56,755 nucleotides of DNA from an uncultured Bacteroidales bacterium (GTDB taxonomy: Bacteria > Bacteroidota > Bacteroidia > Bacteroidales > Bacteroidaceae): NCBI GenBank assembly GCA_937916465.1, contig CALFTK010000024.1, positions 1-56,755 of the forward strand. The letters run 5' to 3'. The translations under genes were made by a program, and so were the position numbers. The notes beneath the pieces are model-generated. The model was not told the origin of the DNA, ran no database searches, and saw only the letters and a program-made list of their open reading frames with translations. Positions 6,910-15,760 of the stretch are shown piece by piece (position 1 is the first letter of the stretch; every line of letters begins with the position of its first letter).

Positions 6910-6957
6910 ATTAACGTGAGTTCGACGAATGCAAGATATTATACGACTTTTGCTAAT
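6886..6957. repeat. 72-bp direct repeat, right copy
   Basis: Matches 5589-5660 with 4 mismatches. It covers the last codons of the ATPase remnant and about 50 bp of following sequence. Confidence 0.8.
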
Positions 6958-7017
6958 TTACAGTGCGAATACATACATTTATTTTTGATTGTGGTGGTAA
7001 ATAGATTCTCTTTTTTG

Positions 7018-7025
7018 TAACTTCG
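7018..7025 (+). promoter_or_regulatory. putative -7 element of folP-cdaA
   Basis: TAACTTCG, close to TAnnTTTG, 5 bp before the folP ATG. The leader would be very short or absent. Confidence 0.4.
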
Positions 7026-7030
7026 CGGTT

Positions 7031-7813
7031 ATGAAATTGGCAGACTGTGACCATACCCGAATAATGGGAATAATAAACCTGACCCCGGATTCTTTCTACA
7101 AAGATTCCAGAATGAGCAGTACCGATGCTGCAATGGCACAAATCAAGCAGATGATTGATAATGGTGCCGATGCAGTTGATATAGGTGCCTGTTCCACACG
7201 CCCGGGATTCACAGCAATATCGGCAGAAGAAGAGATAAAGCGCCTGAAATCAGTTTTGCCTGCAATAAGAGCGGAATATCCGGATTTGCTAATTTCTATA
7301 GATACTTTTGTTCCTCAGGTGGCAGAACATTGCCTGAAAGAGTGGCATGTAGATATTATAAACGATATATCTGGTGGTTCTCAGGGAATGTATCGCATAG
7401 CAGCCATGTATGGAGCAACTTACATACTCACGTACAACAAAGAGATTAAAGAGGATGTAGCAAGCGAGATGGTAGAATTCTTTAGATTAAAGATTTCAGA
7501 ACTGCATAACATTGGACTTAAAAAAGTCATAGCAGATCCCGGCTTTGGTTTCTCCAAGACATTGGAACAGAATTACCAAGCATTAAATTGCATGGATTCA
7601 TTACACAGCATGGGATGCGAGACATTGGTTGGCGTCTCCAGAAAATCCATGATATACAAGGTTCTGCACTGCACACCGCAGGAGGCACTGAACGGCACAA
7701 CAGTTTTGCATACATGGGCTGTTCAACATAAAGCTTCGTGGCTTAGAGTACACGATGTAAAAGAGGCTGTAGAGTGCGTCAAATTAATAAAAATGATAAA
7801 CGAAAATTCTTGA
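7031..7813 (+). CDS. folP: dihydropteroate synthase
   Basis: A 260-aa cytosolic enzyme of folate synthesis that joins p-aminobenzoate to dihydropterin pyrophosphate. TIM-barrel signatures are present in order: NLTPDSF at 16-22, DIGACSTRPG at 50-59, the DT pair at 91-92, NDISGG at 111-116, ADPGFGFSK, GVSRKSM, and a C-terminal LRVHDV. Length is normal. The cdaA ATG follows the stop by 3 bp, so the two are cotranscribed; this pairing is usual in Bacteroidota. Confidence 0.96.
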   Translation: MKLADCDHTRIMGIINLTPDSFYKDSRMSSTDAAMAQIKQMIDNGADAVDIGACSTRPGFTAISAEEEIKRLKSVLPAIRAEYPDLLISIDTFVPQVAEHCLKEWHVDIINDISGGSQGMYRIAAMYGATYILTYNKEIKEDVASEMVEFFRLKISELHNIGLKKVIADPGFGFSKTLEQNYQALNCMDSLHSMGCETLVGVSRKSMIYKVLHCTPQEALNGTTVLHTWAVQHKASWLRVHDVKEAVECVKLIKMINENS

Positions 7814-7816
7814 TAT

Positions 7817-8602
7817 ATGGTAGAATATTTTGTAGGAATAGGTATTAAAGATATTATAGACATTCTATGCGTAGCATTGCTACTGTTCTATGTCTATAAG
7901 ATGATGAGAATGACAGGCTCACTTAATATGTTTATTGGCATATTAGTATTTGTTTGCGTATGGATATTGGTTTCGCAGGTATTCAAAATGCAGTTGTTGG
8001 GCGCAATACTGAACAAACTTGTAGATGTGGGAGTATTGGCAATAATAGTACTGTTTGCCGATGACATAAGGCGTTTCTTCCGCGAAATTGGCACACATAC
8101 ACGTACCAAAAACTTTGTTCGCTGGTTGACAAGACGCAAAAACGTTACCATTGATACTGACAAATGGCAACCGGTAATAAAGGCCTGCCTAAGTATGAGC
8201 AAGCGCAAAGAGGGTGCGCTCATAGTTATAGACAGTCAACATGAACTTAGAGATATTGAAGCCACCGGAGAATCGGTCAATGCCGATGTCAACCAACTAC
8301 TTATAGAAAATATCTTCTTCAAGAATAGCCCACTACATGATGGTGCTATGGTAATTGCAGATGATAGAATTAAATCGGCCGCCTGCATACTTCCTATTTC
8401 ACAAACCGAAAACTTACCAAAGAGTTTTGGTCTGAGACATCGAGCTGCAATGGGTATAACACAAAAGAGCAGTGCCATTGCTATTGTGGTATCGGAAGAG
8501 ACCGGTAGAATATCAATCTTTAATCAGGGTCAATATAAGTTACATTTAAGCGAAGAGCATTTGGCTGCCGCGCTTGCCGACCCTGAAAATATATTTAACT
8601 GA
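7817..8602 (+). CDS. cdaA: membrane diadenylate cyclase CdaA (c-di-AMP synthase)
   Basis: A 261-aa protein with three N-terminal membrane helices (about 12-30, 36-54, 65-83), a short linker and a DAC domain. The catalytic motifs DGA (175-177, within SPLHDGAMVI) and RHR (207-209, LRHRAAMG) are intact. It makes cyclic di-AMP from two ATP; this messenger controls osmolyte transport and cell-wall homeostasis. No cdaR-like partner follows, unlike in Firmicutes. A stem-loop terminator comes straight after. Confidence 0.94.
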   Translation: MVEYFVGIGIKDIIDILCVALLLFYVYKMMRMTGSLNMFIGILVFVCVWILVSQVFKMQLLGAILNKLVDVGVLAIIVLFADDIRRFFREIGTHTRTKNFVRWLTRRKNVTIDTDKWQPVIKACLSMSKRKEGALIVIDSQHELRDIEATGESVNADVNQLLIENIFFKNSPLHDGAMVIADDRIKSAACILPISQTENLPKSFGLRHRAAMGITQKSSAIAIVVSEETGRISIFNQGQYKLHLSEEHLAAALADPENIFN

Positions 8603-8608
8603 TAATAC

Positions 8609-8640
8609 AGAGTGTCAATATGGCACTCTTTCTATTTTGG
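8609..8640 (+). terminator. terminator of folP-cdaA
   Basis: agagtgtc / ggcactct stem with loop aatat, then a T-rich run (ttctatttt). Confidence 0.65.
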
Positions 8641-8657
8641 CACGTTTTTCGCAGATA

Positions 8658-8665
8658 TAGCTATG
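8658..8665 (+). promoter_or_regulatory. weak candidate -7 element of groESL
   Basis: TAGCTATG differs from TAnnTTTG at one fixed base and lies 37 bp before groES. No CIRCE element (CACTC-N9-GAGTG) is present. Confidence 0.25.
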
Positions 8666-8702
8666 TAAACAAAGAAATAATTAAACCTTAAATATTTAAA
8701 AT

Positions 8703-8975
8703 ATGAACATTAAACCATTAGCAGACAGAGTTTTGGTACTTCCTGCTCCGGCAGAAGAGAAAACAATTGGTGGAATCATTATTCCTGACACAGCAAAAGA
8801 GAAACCTTTGAAGGGAGAAGTTGTGGCAGTTGGTAATGGCACAAAAGATGAAGAAATGGTACTCAAATTGGGTGACCAGGTACTTTACGGAAAGTATGCA
8901 GGTACTGAAATTGAGATAGAGGGAGAAAAATATTTAATCATGCGTCAGAGTGACGTTTTGGCAGTTATCGGTTAA
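8703..8975 (+). CDS. groES: co-chaperonin GroES
   Basis: A 90-aa protein with the full Cpn10 pattern: MNIKPLADRVLV at the start, the mobile loop EEKTIGGIIIPD near 18-30 that docks on GroEL, then GEVVAVGNG and LGDQVLYGKYAGTE. It forms the heptameric lid of the GroEL chamber. It lies 19 bp upstream of groEL in the usual groESL operon. Confidence 0.97.
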   Translation: MNIKPLADRVLVLPAPAEEKTIGGIIIPDTAKEKPLKGEVVAVGNGTKDEEMVLKLGDQVLYGKYAGTEIEIEGEKYLIMRQSDVLAVIG

Positions 8976-8994
8976 TTATTAATAAGGATATATT

Positions 8995-10626
8995 ATGGCA
9001 AAAGAGATATTATTCAATACAGATGCCCGCGATCTTTTGAAGCAGGGTGTTGACGAACTTGCAAATGCAGTTAAGGTTACATTAGGTCCTAAAGGTAGAA
9101 ACGTAATTATTGAAAAGAAATTTGGTGCACCTCAGATTACTAAAGACGGTGTTACCGTTGCTAAAGAGGTAGAACTTGCCGATTCATTCAAAAACACCGG
9201 TGCTCAGCTTGTTAAATCTGTAGCTTCTAAGACCGGCGAAGATGCAGGTGATGGTACAACAACCGCTACAGTTCTTGCACAGAGCATTGTAAACGTAGGT
9301 TTGAAGAACGTAACTGCAGGTGCAAACCCAATGGATTTGAAACGCGGTATTGACAAAGCAGTTGCAAAAGTTGTAGAGAGCATCAAGGCTCAGGCTCAGG
9401 AAGTTGGCGACAACTTTGATAAAATTGAACAGGTTGCCACTATCTCTGCAAACAACGATGCAGAAATAGGTAAGCAGATTGCAGAGGCAATGAAGAAAGT
9501 TTCTAAGGACGGTGTTATCACTATTGAAGAGGCTAAAGGACGCGACACTTATATTGATGTAGTGGAAGGTATGCAGTTTGACCGCGGTTATCTGTCATCA
9601 TACTTTGTAACAGATACAGAAAAGATGAACTGCGTAATGGAAAATCCTCTTATCCTTATACACGACAAGAAGATTTCAAACTTGAAAGACCTTCTTCCTA
9701 TTCTTGAACCGGCAGTTCAGACAGGTCGTCCAATGTTGATTATTGCAGAAGATGTAGATTCAGAAGCTCTGACTACACTTGTAGTAAACCGTCTGCGTTC
9801 AGGTTTGAAGATTTGCGCTGTTAAGGCTCCGGGCTTTGGCGACCGCAGAAAAGAGATGCTGGAAGACATTGCAGTTCTTACAGGTGGTTTCGTAATTAGC
9901 GAAGAGCGCGGTGTAAAACTGGAACAGGCTACAATGGAGATGCTTGGTACAGCAGAAAAAATCACTATCTCTAAGGACAACACCACCATTGTTAATGGTA
10001 AGGGCGAAAAAGAGAAGATTGAAGCCCGTACAGCTCAGATCAAGGCTCAGATTAAGACCACCACATCAGATTACGATAAGGAAAAACTTCAGGAACGTCT
10101 TGCAAAACTTTCAGGCGGTGTAGCTGTTATCCACGTTGGTGCTCCATCAGAAACTGAAATGAAGGAGAAGAAAGACCGTGTGGACGATGCACTGTGTGCA
10201 ACACGCGCAGCTATTGAAGAGGGTATTGTTGCAGGTGGCGGTGTAGCTTACATCCGTTCAATCAAGTCACTTGATGGTTTGAAGGGTGAAACTGCCGACG
10301 AAGAGACAGGTATCCAGATTGTACGTCGTGCTATTGAAGAGCCATTGCGTCAGATTGTATTCAACGCAGGTAAAGAGGGTGCTGTAGTAGTACAGAAGGT
10401 TGCAGAAGGCGAAGGTAATTTTGGTTACAACGCTCGTTTTGACCGTTACGAAGATATGATGAAAGCCGGTGTGGTAGATCCTGCAAAGGTTACTCGCGTA
10501 GCTCTTGAAAACGCAGCTTCTATAGCAGGTTTGTTCCTCACAACAGAATGTATCATTGTTGAAAAGAAAGAGGAAAAACCAATGATGGCAGCTCCGGGTA
10601 TGGGCGGCATGGAAGGTATGATGTAA
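8995..10626 (+). CDS. groEL: chaperonin GroEL
   Basis: A 543-aa 60-kDa chaperonin of normal length. Visible features are the ATP-site loop GDGTTTATVLAQ, the apical-domain stretch around PMLIIAEDVDSEAL, and a C-terminal GGM-type tail (MAAPGMGGMEGMM). It folds client proteins with GroES. The last 64 bp (10564-10627) recur almost exactly at 11066-11129 after a small membrane-protein gene. The strong terminator expected just after groEL now lies 520 bp away, behind the second copy. Confidence 0.98.
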   Translation: MAKEILFNTDARDLLKQGVDELANAVKVTLGPKGRNVIIEKKFGAPQITKDGVTVAKEVELADSFKNTGAQLVKSVASKTGEDAGDGTTTATVLAQSIVNVGLKNVTAGANPMDLKRGIDKAVAKVVESIKAQAQEVGDNFDKIEQVATISANNDAEIGKQIAEAMKKVSKDGVITIEEAKGRDTYIDVVEGMQFDRGYLSSYFVTDTEKMNCVMENPLILIHDKKISNLKDLLPILEPAVQTGRPMLIIAEDVDSEALTTLVVNRLRSGLKICAVKAPGFGDRRKEMLEDIAVLTGGFVISEERGVKLEQATMEMLGTAEKITISKDNTTIVNGKGEKEKIEARTAQIKAQIKTTTSDYDKEKLQERLAKLSGGVAVIHVGAPSETEMKEKKDRVDDALCATRAAIEEGIVAGGGVAYIRSIKSLDGLKGETADEETGIQIVRRAIEEPLRQIVFNAGKEGAVVVQKVAEGEGNFGYNARFDRYEDMMKAGVVDPAKVTRVALENAASIAGLFLTTECIIVEKKEEKPMMAAPGMGGMEGMM

Positions 10627-10627
10627 T
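10564..10627 (+). repeat. 64-bp direct repeat, copy 1 (groEL 3' end)
   Basis: Identical to 11066-11129 except one A/G difference. It covers the last 20 sense codons of groEL plus the stop. Confidence 0.95.
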
Positions 10628-10705
10628 TCAAACCCACAATCTTAAATTAACACACATGTTCGTGTTTGAAACAGATTTACTAAGTTTGCAAAACAGAATC
10701 ACATC

Positions 10706-10740
10706 ATCGGGTAGTCTTAAAGAGGTTCTGACTACCCGAT
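10706..10740. terminator. hairpin downstream of groEL
   Basis: An 11-bp perfect stem atcgggtagtc (10706-10716) / gactacccgat (10730-10740). There is no T run on the plus strand, so terminator activity is uncertain; it may be an RNA-stabilising or attenuating hairpin. Confidence 0.5.
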
Positions 10741-10757
10741 AATGATAAAAGTAGGTT

Positions 10758-11087
10758 ATGATAAACATTGTTTTTCTTTTCTGTTTCTCCATTCCTATGA
10801 TAATGATTTTATTAGGAGTGTTGAATAACAATATGAATATAATTGAGTCTGGAATAACATTGATGTTCTTTTTATACACAGCTTATTTAGGAAGTTGCAT
10901 AAAGACCATCAAACAACTTAACATCCCAACAAAAAAGATTCTCTTATTTATCCTATTGTTACTATTCTCTATGCTGTTTATTATATTGGGCAACAAGTAT
11001 GATTTTTTCATACCATCCTGTATAATATCATTTACATTAGGCCTACTTGCTATATACCTAATGTTAAGAAAGAGGAAAAGCCAATGA
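10758..11087 (+). CDS. small hydrophobic membrane protein of unknown function
   Basis: A 109-aa protein with four predicted membrane helices (roughly 3-21, 28-47, 60-79, 84-103) and a basic C-terminus. No family recognised. The last codons and the TGA lie inside the second copy of the groEL 3' repeat, read in a different frame, so the present C-terminus was created by, or has adapted to, that junction. AT content is higher than in groEL. It is likely part of inserted DNA; expression could come by read-through from groESL. Confidence 0.6.
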   Translation: MINIVFLFCFSIPMIMILLGVLNNNMNIIESGITLMFFLYTAYLGSCIKTIKQLNIPTKKILLFILLLLFSMLFIILGNKYDFFIPSCIISFTLGLLAIYLMLRKRKSQ

Positions 11088-11129
11088 TGGCAGCTCCGGG
11101 TATGGGCGGCATGGAAGGTATGATGTAAT
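11066..11129 (+). repeat. 64-bp direct repeat, copy 2 (groEL 3' end duplicate)
   Basis: 63 of 64 bases equal 10564-10627. The sequence beyond (caaattacat, then the strong terminator) probably represents the original groEL downstream flank. Confidence 0.95.
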
Positions 11130-11146
11130 CAAATTACATATAGACA

Positions 11147-11190
11147 AAAGGAACGGCAGGAATCAAAAAATCCTGCCGTTCCTTTATTTT
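11147..11190. terminator. strong bidirectional terminator
   Basis: A 15-bp perfect stem (11147-11161 / 11171-11185, core ggaacggcagga) with A-rich and T-rich flanks on both sides. It can end groESL transcripts from the left and the S41 peptidase operon from the right. Confidence 0.9.
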
Positions 11191-11197
11191 TATGCTG

Positions 11198-12226
11198 TTA
11201 TTGCAACAGGGAATTGATATAAGAACGTGCAGATTCTATAATTGAATCGACACCTTTCTGTGCAGCAGTTTCATCTAAAGAGACAACAATATCCGGAGCA
11301 ACACCAAACTCTATATGATTTCCATCTGCATCAAGCATTGGACTGGCTGAAAAGCGGACAGACCAGCCATTTGGTAAAGCCGATGACATAGGCATACCCG
11401 AGCCACCACCTGTAACATCGCCCATAACTGTAACCAAAGGCAAACACTTCATATCGCTTACAAAAGAGTTTGTTGCACTGTATGAACCGCGATTTGCCAG
11501 AACAACTACAGGTTTTTGCCATCTAAGATGGTATTTATTTGTCTCTATGTAACGCTTCTTTGGTTCCGAAAATTCAGAATGTCCCGGACCTGTTTTATGC
11601 ATTATATAACCCACAAACACATCTTTATTTGTAAAACGTGAAGCTAAAGCTCTGGCATTCTCCACACTGCCACCACCATTATCACGTACATCTATTATCA
11701 ATCCATTACATATAGAGAGAGTACTTATAATCGCGTCCAAAGATGATTCTCCTATATTATTACTAAAATCGCCAACATACAGATAACCAATATTGTCATC
11801 AAGTATCTTGTAATATATGCCGCCTGCTATTTTGTAATCTGTACCCAGATATCTCTCTACAAGTTTCATATCAAAATTTGCAGGATAATCCTCTTTCCAA
11901 GACCAATATCTGCCAACATCTGCTATATAATACAGATTTACATGGCCATCGCGCAGTTCCGAAAGCATATCGGTCAGAACTTCAAACAGTCCTATATTAT
12001 TCATATCGGACGTCAATCTGGAAGAATATTTTTTATACACTCTGTCCCAGTCCAATCCATATTCAGCATTCTTGTATTCAAAGAAACAGTAACGTTCATC
12101 TATTATGGTCCAAAGTGCCTTTAGATTACCTTTGGGAGTGTTTTCAAAATCGCTCTTTGGAACGCATGAGACCACAAGCGATAGAAGTATAACAAAAAAA
12201 GGTATGAAATGTTTTTTACTTAGCAT
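11198..12226 (-). CDS. S41-family (C-terminal processing-like) peptidase lipoprotein
   Basis: A 342-aa protein with a lipoprotein signal (LLSLVVSC, Cys21). The catalytic region reads GLIIDVRDNGGGSVENA, VVVLANRGSYSATNSFVSD and then MK, which is the S41 nucleophile region (Ser in GSYSAT) followed by Lys. No PDZ domain was recognised; the N-terminal part resembles the tricorn-like cap seen in Bacteroidota S41 lipoproteins. It is probably anchored in the periplasm or on the surface. The gene overlaps the upstream one by 11 bp, so it is the last gene of the parC operon. The substrate is unknown. Confidence 0.85.
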   Translation of the reverse strand: MLSKKHFIPFFVILLSLVVSCVPKSDFENTPKGNLKALWTIIDERYCFFEYKNAEYGLDWDRVYKKYSSRLTSDMNNIGLFEVLTDMLSELRDGHVNLYYIADVGRYWSWKEDYPANFDMKLVERYLGTDYKIAGGIYYKILDDNIGYLYVGDFSNNIGESSLDAIISTLSICNGLIIDVRDNGGGSVENARALASRFTNKDVFVGYIMHKTGPGHSEFSEPKKRYIETNKYHLRWQKPVVVLANRGSYSATNSFVSDMKCLPLVTVMGDVTGGGSGMPMSSALPNGWSVRFSASPMLDADGNHIEFGVAPDIVVSLDETAAQKGVDSIIESARSYINSLLQ

Positions 12227-13064
12227 AAGGAAGTTCTTTTAGAGTTCTTACTACACCTATCATAAAAGCATGATTATTCATTGCGTTTGTGTTATTACTG
12301 TATTGACAGAATGAATAGTTATGATTATAACTTAATCTTAATAATGAACCTGCTACCGGAAAATCCAACGCTATATCATTATATATGACAGGCATCTTAA
12401 AGGGCCACGCAAAACGAATGGATTTGGCATATCCGTCATATTTGTACATTTCATAATACAACTGTCCGTACTGCGGCGCAAATGTTATACCTAAAAGTGG
12501 AATGGTAGTCTTTACGCGCAATGCCATAAGATAATCTGCCACTTTAAACCTCCAGACACCGGCTACATGAGGAGCAAACATACAGTGAAATTTAACCTGA
12601 GCCGGATTATTCGAATTACTTGGATTATAAACTGCACCCAATCTTGTAGCAAGTCCCGGACCTGTATATAACGAAATATTGCCCTTCTCAAAAAAAGCAT
12701 AGTTCAATTTAAAAAGAGCATCCAAACCCACAGCGTAAGAGTATGAATAACGTGCTTCATCTTTTAATTCCGAAAGATTTATTAGGCATTCACTTTCAAA
12801 AAGGTCGAAAAACAGAGCATCTTTCCTATGATGAACCGCTTCGAAAGAACAGGTGATATTAAATCCTGAATACCTGTTATGAGAAAGATAAGAATCATAC
12901 ACCGATGAATAGCCACCTCCTACAGAACTTGCTATGGAGAATGCCCCGTCCTGAGGCATATACCCTACCCTGGCTGTCTGAGCTTTGGCAAACAGAGAAG
13001 CTAGTAACATTAATATAGTTATACAACACCTCCTATTCAAAAAGTTCAAGCTGTTCATTGTCAT
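12216..13064 (-). CDS. outer-membrane-like DUF3316-type protein
   Basis: A 282-aa protein with a signal peptide (basic start, hydrophobic 13-25, AKAQ cleavage) and an aromatic-rich, strand-alternating body ending in LSYNHNYSFCQYS...HAFMIGVV. This suggests a beta-barrel-like outer membrane protein. It resembles the DUF3316 proteins commonly found next to topoisomerase IV subunit A in Bacteroidales; that name is from memory and not certain. It starts 32 bp inside parC and overlaps the peptidase gene by 11 bp, so it is in the same transcript. Function unknown. Confidence 0.6.
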   Translation of the reverse strand: MTMNSLNFLNRRCCITILMLLASLFAKAQTARVGYMPQDGAFSIASSVGGGYSSVYDSYLSHNRYSGFNITCSFEAVHHRKDALFFDLFESECLINLSELKDEARYSYSYAVGLDALFKLNYAFFEKGNISLYTGPGLATRLGAVYNPSNSNNPAQVKFHCMFAPHVAGVWRFKVADYLMALRVKTTIPLLGITFAPQYGQLYYEMYKYDGYAKSIRFAWPFKMPVIYNDIALDFPVAGSLLRLSYNHNYSFCQYSNNTNAMNNHAFMIGVVRTLKELPYAK

Positions 13065-15648
13065 CTATATCGGTCTTTTCTTCTGTAACATCGCCAGTCT
13101 CCTCTATTTCGGGCTGCACAGGTTCTACAACTTCAGGAAATCTTAATGGTTCCAATTCCTCTACCGATGCAATTTTGAAGGTTGAAACCCTTCGACCACG
13201 TGCTTTGTAACCTTTAACTGCTATAAACTCTTCTGCATCCAGTTCCATTGGTTCACGGAAACTGTCAGCACCACCAAAGTTCACCAATATGCGCGGATAA
13301 ACAGTATCTGTAAGCAATACCAATTTACTATTCTTGTCTTCGCCTAACAGATTCTTTCTTTTTGCCGTAATCTCCATATTGAATCGCTTCATATAGAGCA
13401 TTCCTTTTTGAGAACCATCGTATAGTAATGCTGTCCAAACTTTTCCTGCATCAAATTTTTCCAATCGCAGAATGTTTGAATCAAAATGGCAATTTGGATC
13501 TACCTCTGTTGTATAGAATTCACCATTATCCAGCACAACAAGCAGCAAATCATCCTTGTCGAATTCACCTAAATATTCACCATGGCCTTCAAAATCCAGA
13601 CGCAGAATATCTTTGTCAAACCAAACCTTACGACCTCCCAAAGTAGAGCCGCCATGCGATTTGAGCGACACCTTCTGCACTTCGTTTCTGGTTAGCAGAT
13701 TACCCATGGACTGACGTCCCTTAATAAGCAATTCACTGAAATCCTTATCAAATATTGGTTTTTTCAGTTTTGGATTAGGTTTCAAAGTAATTTTGATTAC
13801 CTCTGCTTCACCATTGTGGTTAGCAGAAAAATACATCACTTTGGAATTTGGTTTGCCCTGTGTCAAATCGTACTCCTTATCGCGAGTAAGACCTGTGGCT
13901 GCAAAACGTTTCATATAATATGCACCATTCTTGCCATCACGGTAAACCACATTGTAGATGGTACGTTTGTCGTTCTTTTTGAATACATCCAAATGTATTA
14001 CACCGGGACCAACAAAAATCTTTTCAGCAACTTTCACTATTTTGTAACGACCATCTTTGTAGAATAGGATAATATCGTCCATATCGCTACAATTAGTCAC
14101 ATATTCGTCTTTTTTCAGACCGGTTCCTATAAAGCCATCAGCTTTATTTATGTATAGCTTCTGATTAGCTTCAACCACCTTTGTTGCTATAATTGTATCG
14201 AATGTCTTAATTTCGGTCCTACGCGGATAAGCATCGCCATATTTATCTTTCAGTTTTTTAAACCAATTGATAGTTACCTTAACCATATTGGAGAGTTCCT
14301 TATCTATTCGGGCTATTTCATCCTTCATACGGGCCATAGCTTCGTCGGCTTTCTCCTTATTGTACTTGGTGATACGCTTCATCTTAATCTCCATCAATCT
14401 GAGTATATCATCTTTTGTTACCTCACGAATAAATTGAGGGTAATATGGTGTAAGACGATTATCTATATGAACGCAAATCTCATCATCATTTTCAGCCTGT
14501 TCAAACTCTTCATCCTTATAAATACGTTCCTGAATGAATATCTGTTCAAGCGATGCAAAGTGAAGTTGTTCAAGTATCTCTGCACGCTCTATTTCAAGTT
14601 CACGTTTTAACAGATTCAATGTGTTATCGACCGATTTTTTCAGAACATCACTAACTGTCAAGAAGTAAGGACGATGATCGTCAATCACACAACAGTTTGG
14701 GAATATACGGACTTCGCAATCAGTAAAAGCATAAAGGGCATCTATGGTCTTATCAGACGACACACCGGGCGCAAGTGTAATTCTTATCTCCACCTTATCG
14801 GCAGTCAGGTTATCCATCTTGCGAATCTTAATTTTCCCCTTCTCTTCTGCCTTCTCTATTGATTCGCAAAGTGTCATTACATTTTCGCCAAAAGGTATTT
14901 CAGATATTACCAAAGTCTTGTTATCTGCCTCTTTGGAAATCTTGGCTCGAATACGAACCATACCTCCGCGTTCACCATCATTGTATTTTGATACATCAAT
15001 AGTTCCACCTGTCTGGAAATCAGGATACAGTGCAAACTCTTCACCTTTCAAATAGGATATTGCGGCATCACATATCTCATTAAAATTATGTGGCAAAATT
15101 TTGCTGGACAGACCCACGGCAATACCTTCCACTCCCTGAGCAAGTAACAACGGGAATTTTACAGGCAAATTCACAGGTTCTTTATTTCTGCCATCATACG
15201 AAGCCTTCCATTCAGTGGTTTTTGAGTTAAAAAGAGTCTCCAAAGCAAATTTTGACAGACGTGCTTCAATATATCGTGGAGCAGCTGCACTATGACCGGT
15301 CAATATATTTCCCCAGTTTCCCTGACACTCTATAAGCAGGTCTTTTTGGCCCAACTGTACCAGCGCATCGCCTATAGATGCATCGCCATGAGGATGAAAC
15401 TGCATAGTATGACCCACTATGTTTGCCACTTTGTTGAAACGACCGTCATCCAACCGTTTCATTGAGTGAAGTATTCTGCGCTGCACAGGTTTTAATCCAT
15501 CTATAAAATGCGGCACAGCACGTTCCAAAATAACATAAGATGCGTATTCCAAGAACCAACCTTGATACATTCCCGAAAGTTGGTGACGTATCAAACCATC
15601 ATCGCCAACCGTAGGGGTATATACTTTACTATTTTCTTCACTCATCAT
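13033..15648 (-). CDS. parC: DNA topoisomerase IV subunit A
   Basis: An 871-aa type IIA topoisomerase A subunit that decatenates daughter chromosomes with ParE. The cleavage domain starts with GLKPVQRRILHSM, then FHPHGDASIGDAL, and the active-site Tyr126 in APRYIEARLSKFA. A coiled coil spans about 430-480 and a C-terminal beta-pinwheel of diverged repeats follows, with an acidic tail. I call it ParC over GyrA because no clear GyrA box is visible in the C-terminal domain and typical Bacteroidota ParC proteins have this length. Two tandem Met codons begin the gene; the second (15645) is equally possible. Confidence 0.9.
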   Translation of the reverse strand: MMSEENSKVYTPTVGDDGLIRHQLSGMYQGWFLEYASYVILERAVPHFIDGLKPVQRRILHSMKRLDDGRFNKVANIVGHTMQFHPHGDASIGDALVQLGQKDLLIECQGNWGNILTGHSAAAPRYIEARLSKFALETLFNSKTTEWKASYDGRNKEPVNLPVKFPLLLAQGVEGIAVGLSSKILPHNFNEICDAAISYLKGEEFALYPDFQTGGTIDVSKYNDGERGGMVRIRAKISKEADNKTLVISEIPFGENVMTLCESIEKAEEKGKIKIRKMDNLTADKVEIRITLAPGVSSDKTIDALYAFTDCEVRIFPNCCVIDDHRPYFLTVSDVLKKSVDNTLNLLKRELEIERAEILEQLHFASLEQIFIQERIYKDEEFEQAENDDEICVHIDNRLTPYYPQFIREVTKDDILRLMEIKMKRITKYNKEKADEAMARMKDEIARIDKELSNMVKVTINWFKKLKDKYGDAYPRRTEIKTFDTIIATKVVEANQKLYINKADGFIGTGLKKDEYVTNCSDMDDIILFYKDGRYKIVKVAEKIFVGPGVIHLDVFKKNDKRTIYNVVYRDGKNGAYYMKRFAATGLTRDKEYDLTQGKPNSKVMYFSANHNGEAEVIKITLKPNPKLKKPIFDKDFSELLIKGRQSMGNLLTRNEVQKVSLKSHGGSTLGGRKVWFDKDILRLDFEGHGEYLGEFDKDDLLLVVLDNGEFYTTEVDPNCHFDSNILRLEKFDAGKVWTALLYDGSQKGMLYMKRFNMEITAKRKNLLGEDKNSKLVLLTDTVYPRILVNFGGADSFREPMELDAEEFIAVKGYKARGRRVSTFKIASVEELEPLRFPEVVEPVQPEIEETGDVTEEKTDIDDNEQLELFE

Positions 15649-15667
15649 TTTTTTCGTTTTATGGACG

Positions 15668-15675
15668 CGAATTTA
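15668..15675 (-). promoter_or_regulatory. putative -7 element of the parC operon
   Basis: Minus-strand TAAATTCG, similar to the TAACTTCG form before folP, 20 bp before the start. Confidence 0.35.
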
Positions 15676-15729
15676 CAACTTTTAAGCCGAATTTGCCACC
15701 GTTAGTTTCATTATTTTATTATAAAGATG

Positions 15730-15737
15730 TACCTTTG
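15730..15737 (+). promoter_or_regulatory. -7 element of glyS
   Basis: TACCTTTG matches the consensus, 23 bp before the glyS ATG. Confidence 0.6.
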
Positions 15738-15760
15738 CACAAATTTTCACAATAACAGAT

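Noticed and set aside
5418..6957. CRISPR-like array suggested by repeated sequence
   Set aside because: Only two copies, of 80 and 72 bp, with gene-derived content and a coding insert; no short repeats with spacers.
8608..8640. CIRCE heat-shock operator before groES
   Set aside because: The GAGTG and CACTC halves are present but in the reverse order to CIRCE and followed by a T run, so it is the cdaA terminator.
11331..11522. Minus-strand second frame inside the S41 peptidase gene
   Set aside because: It is a shadow of the real reading frame, which has a lipoprotein signal and catalytic motifs.
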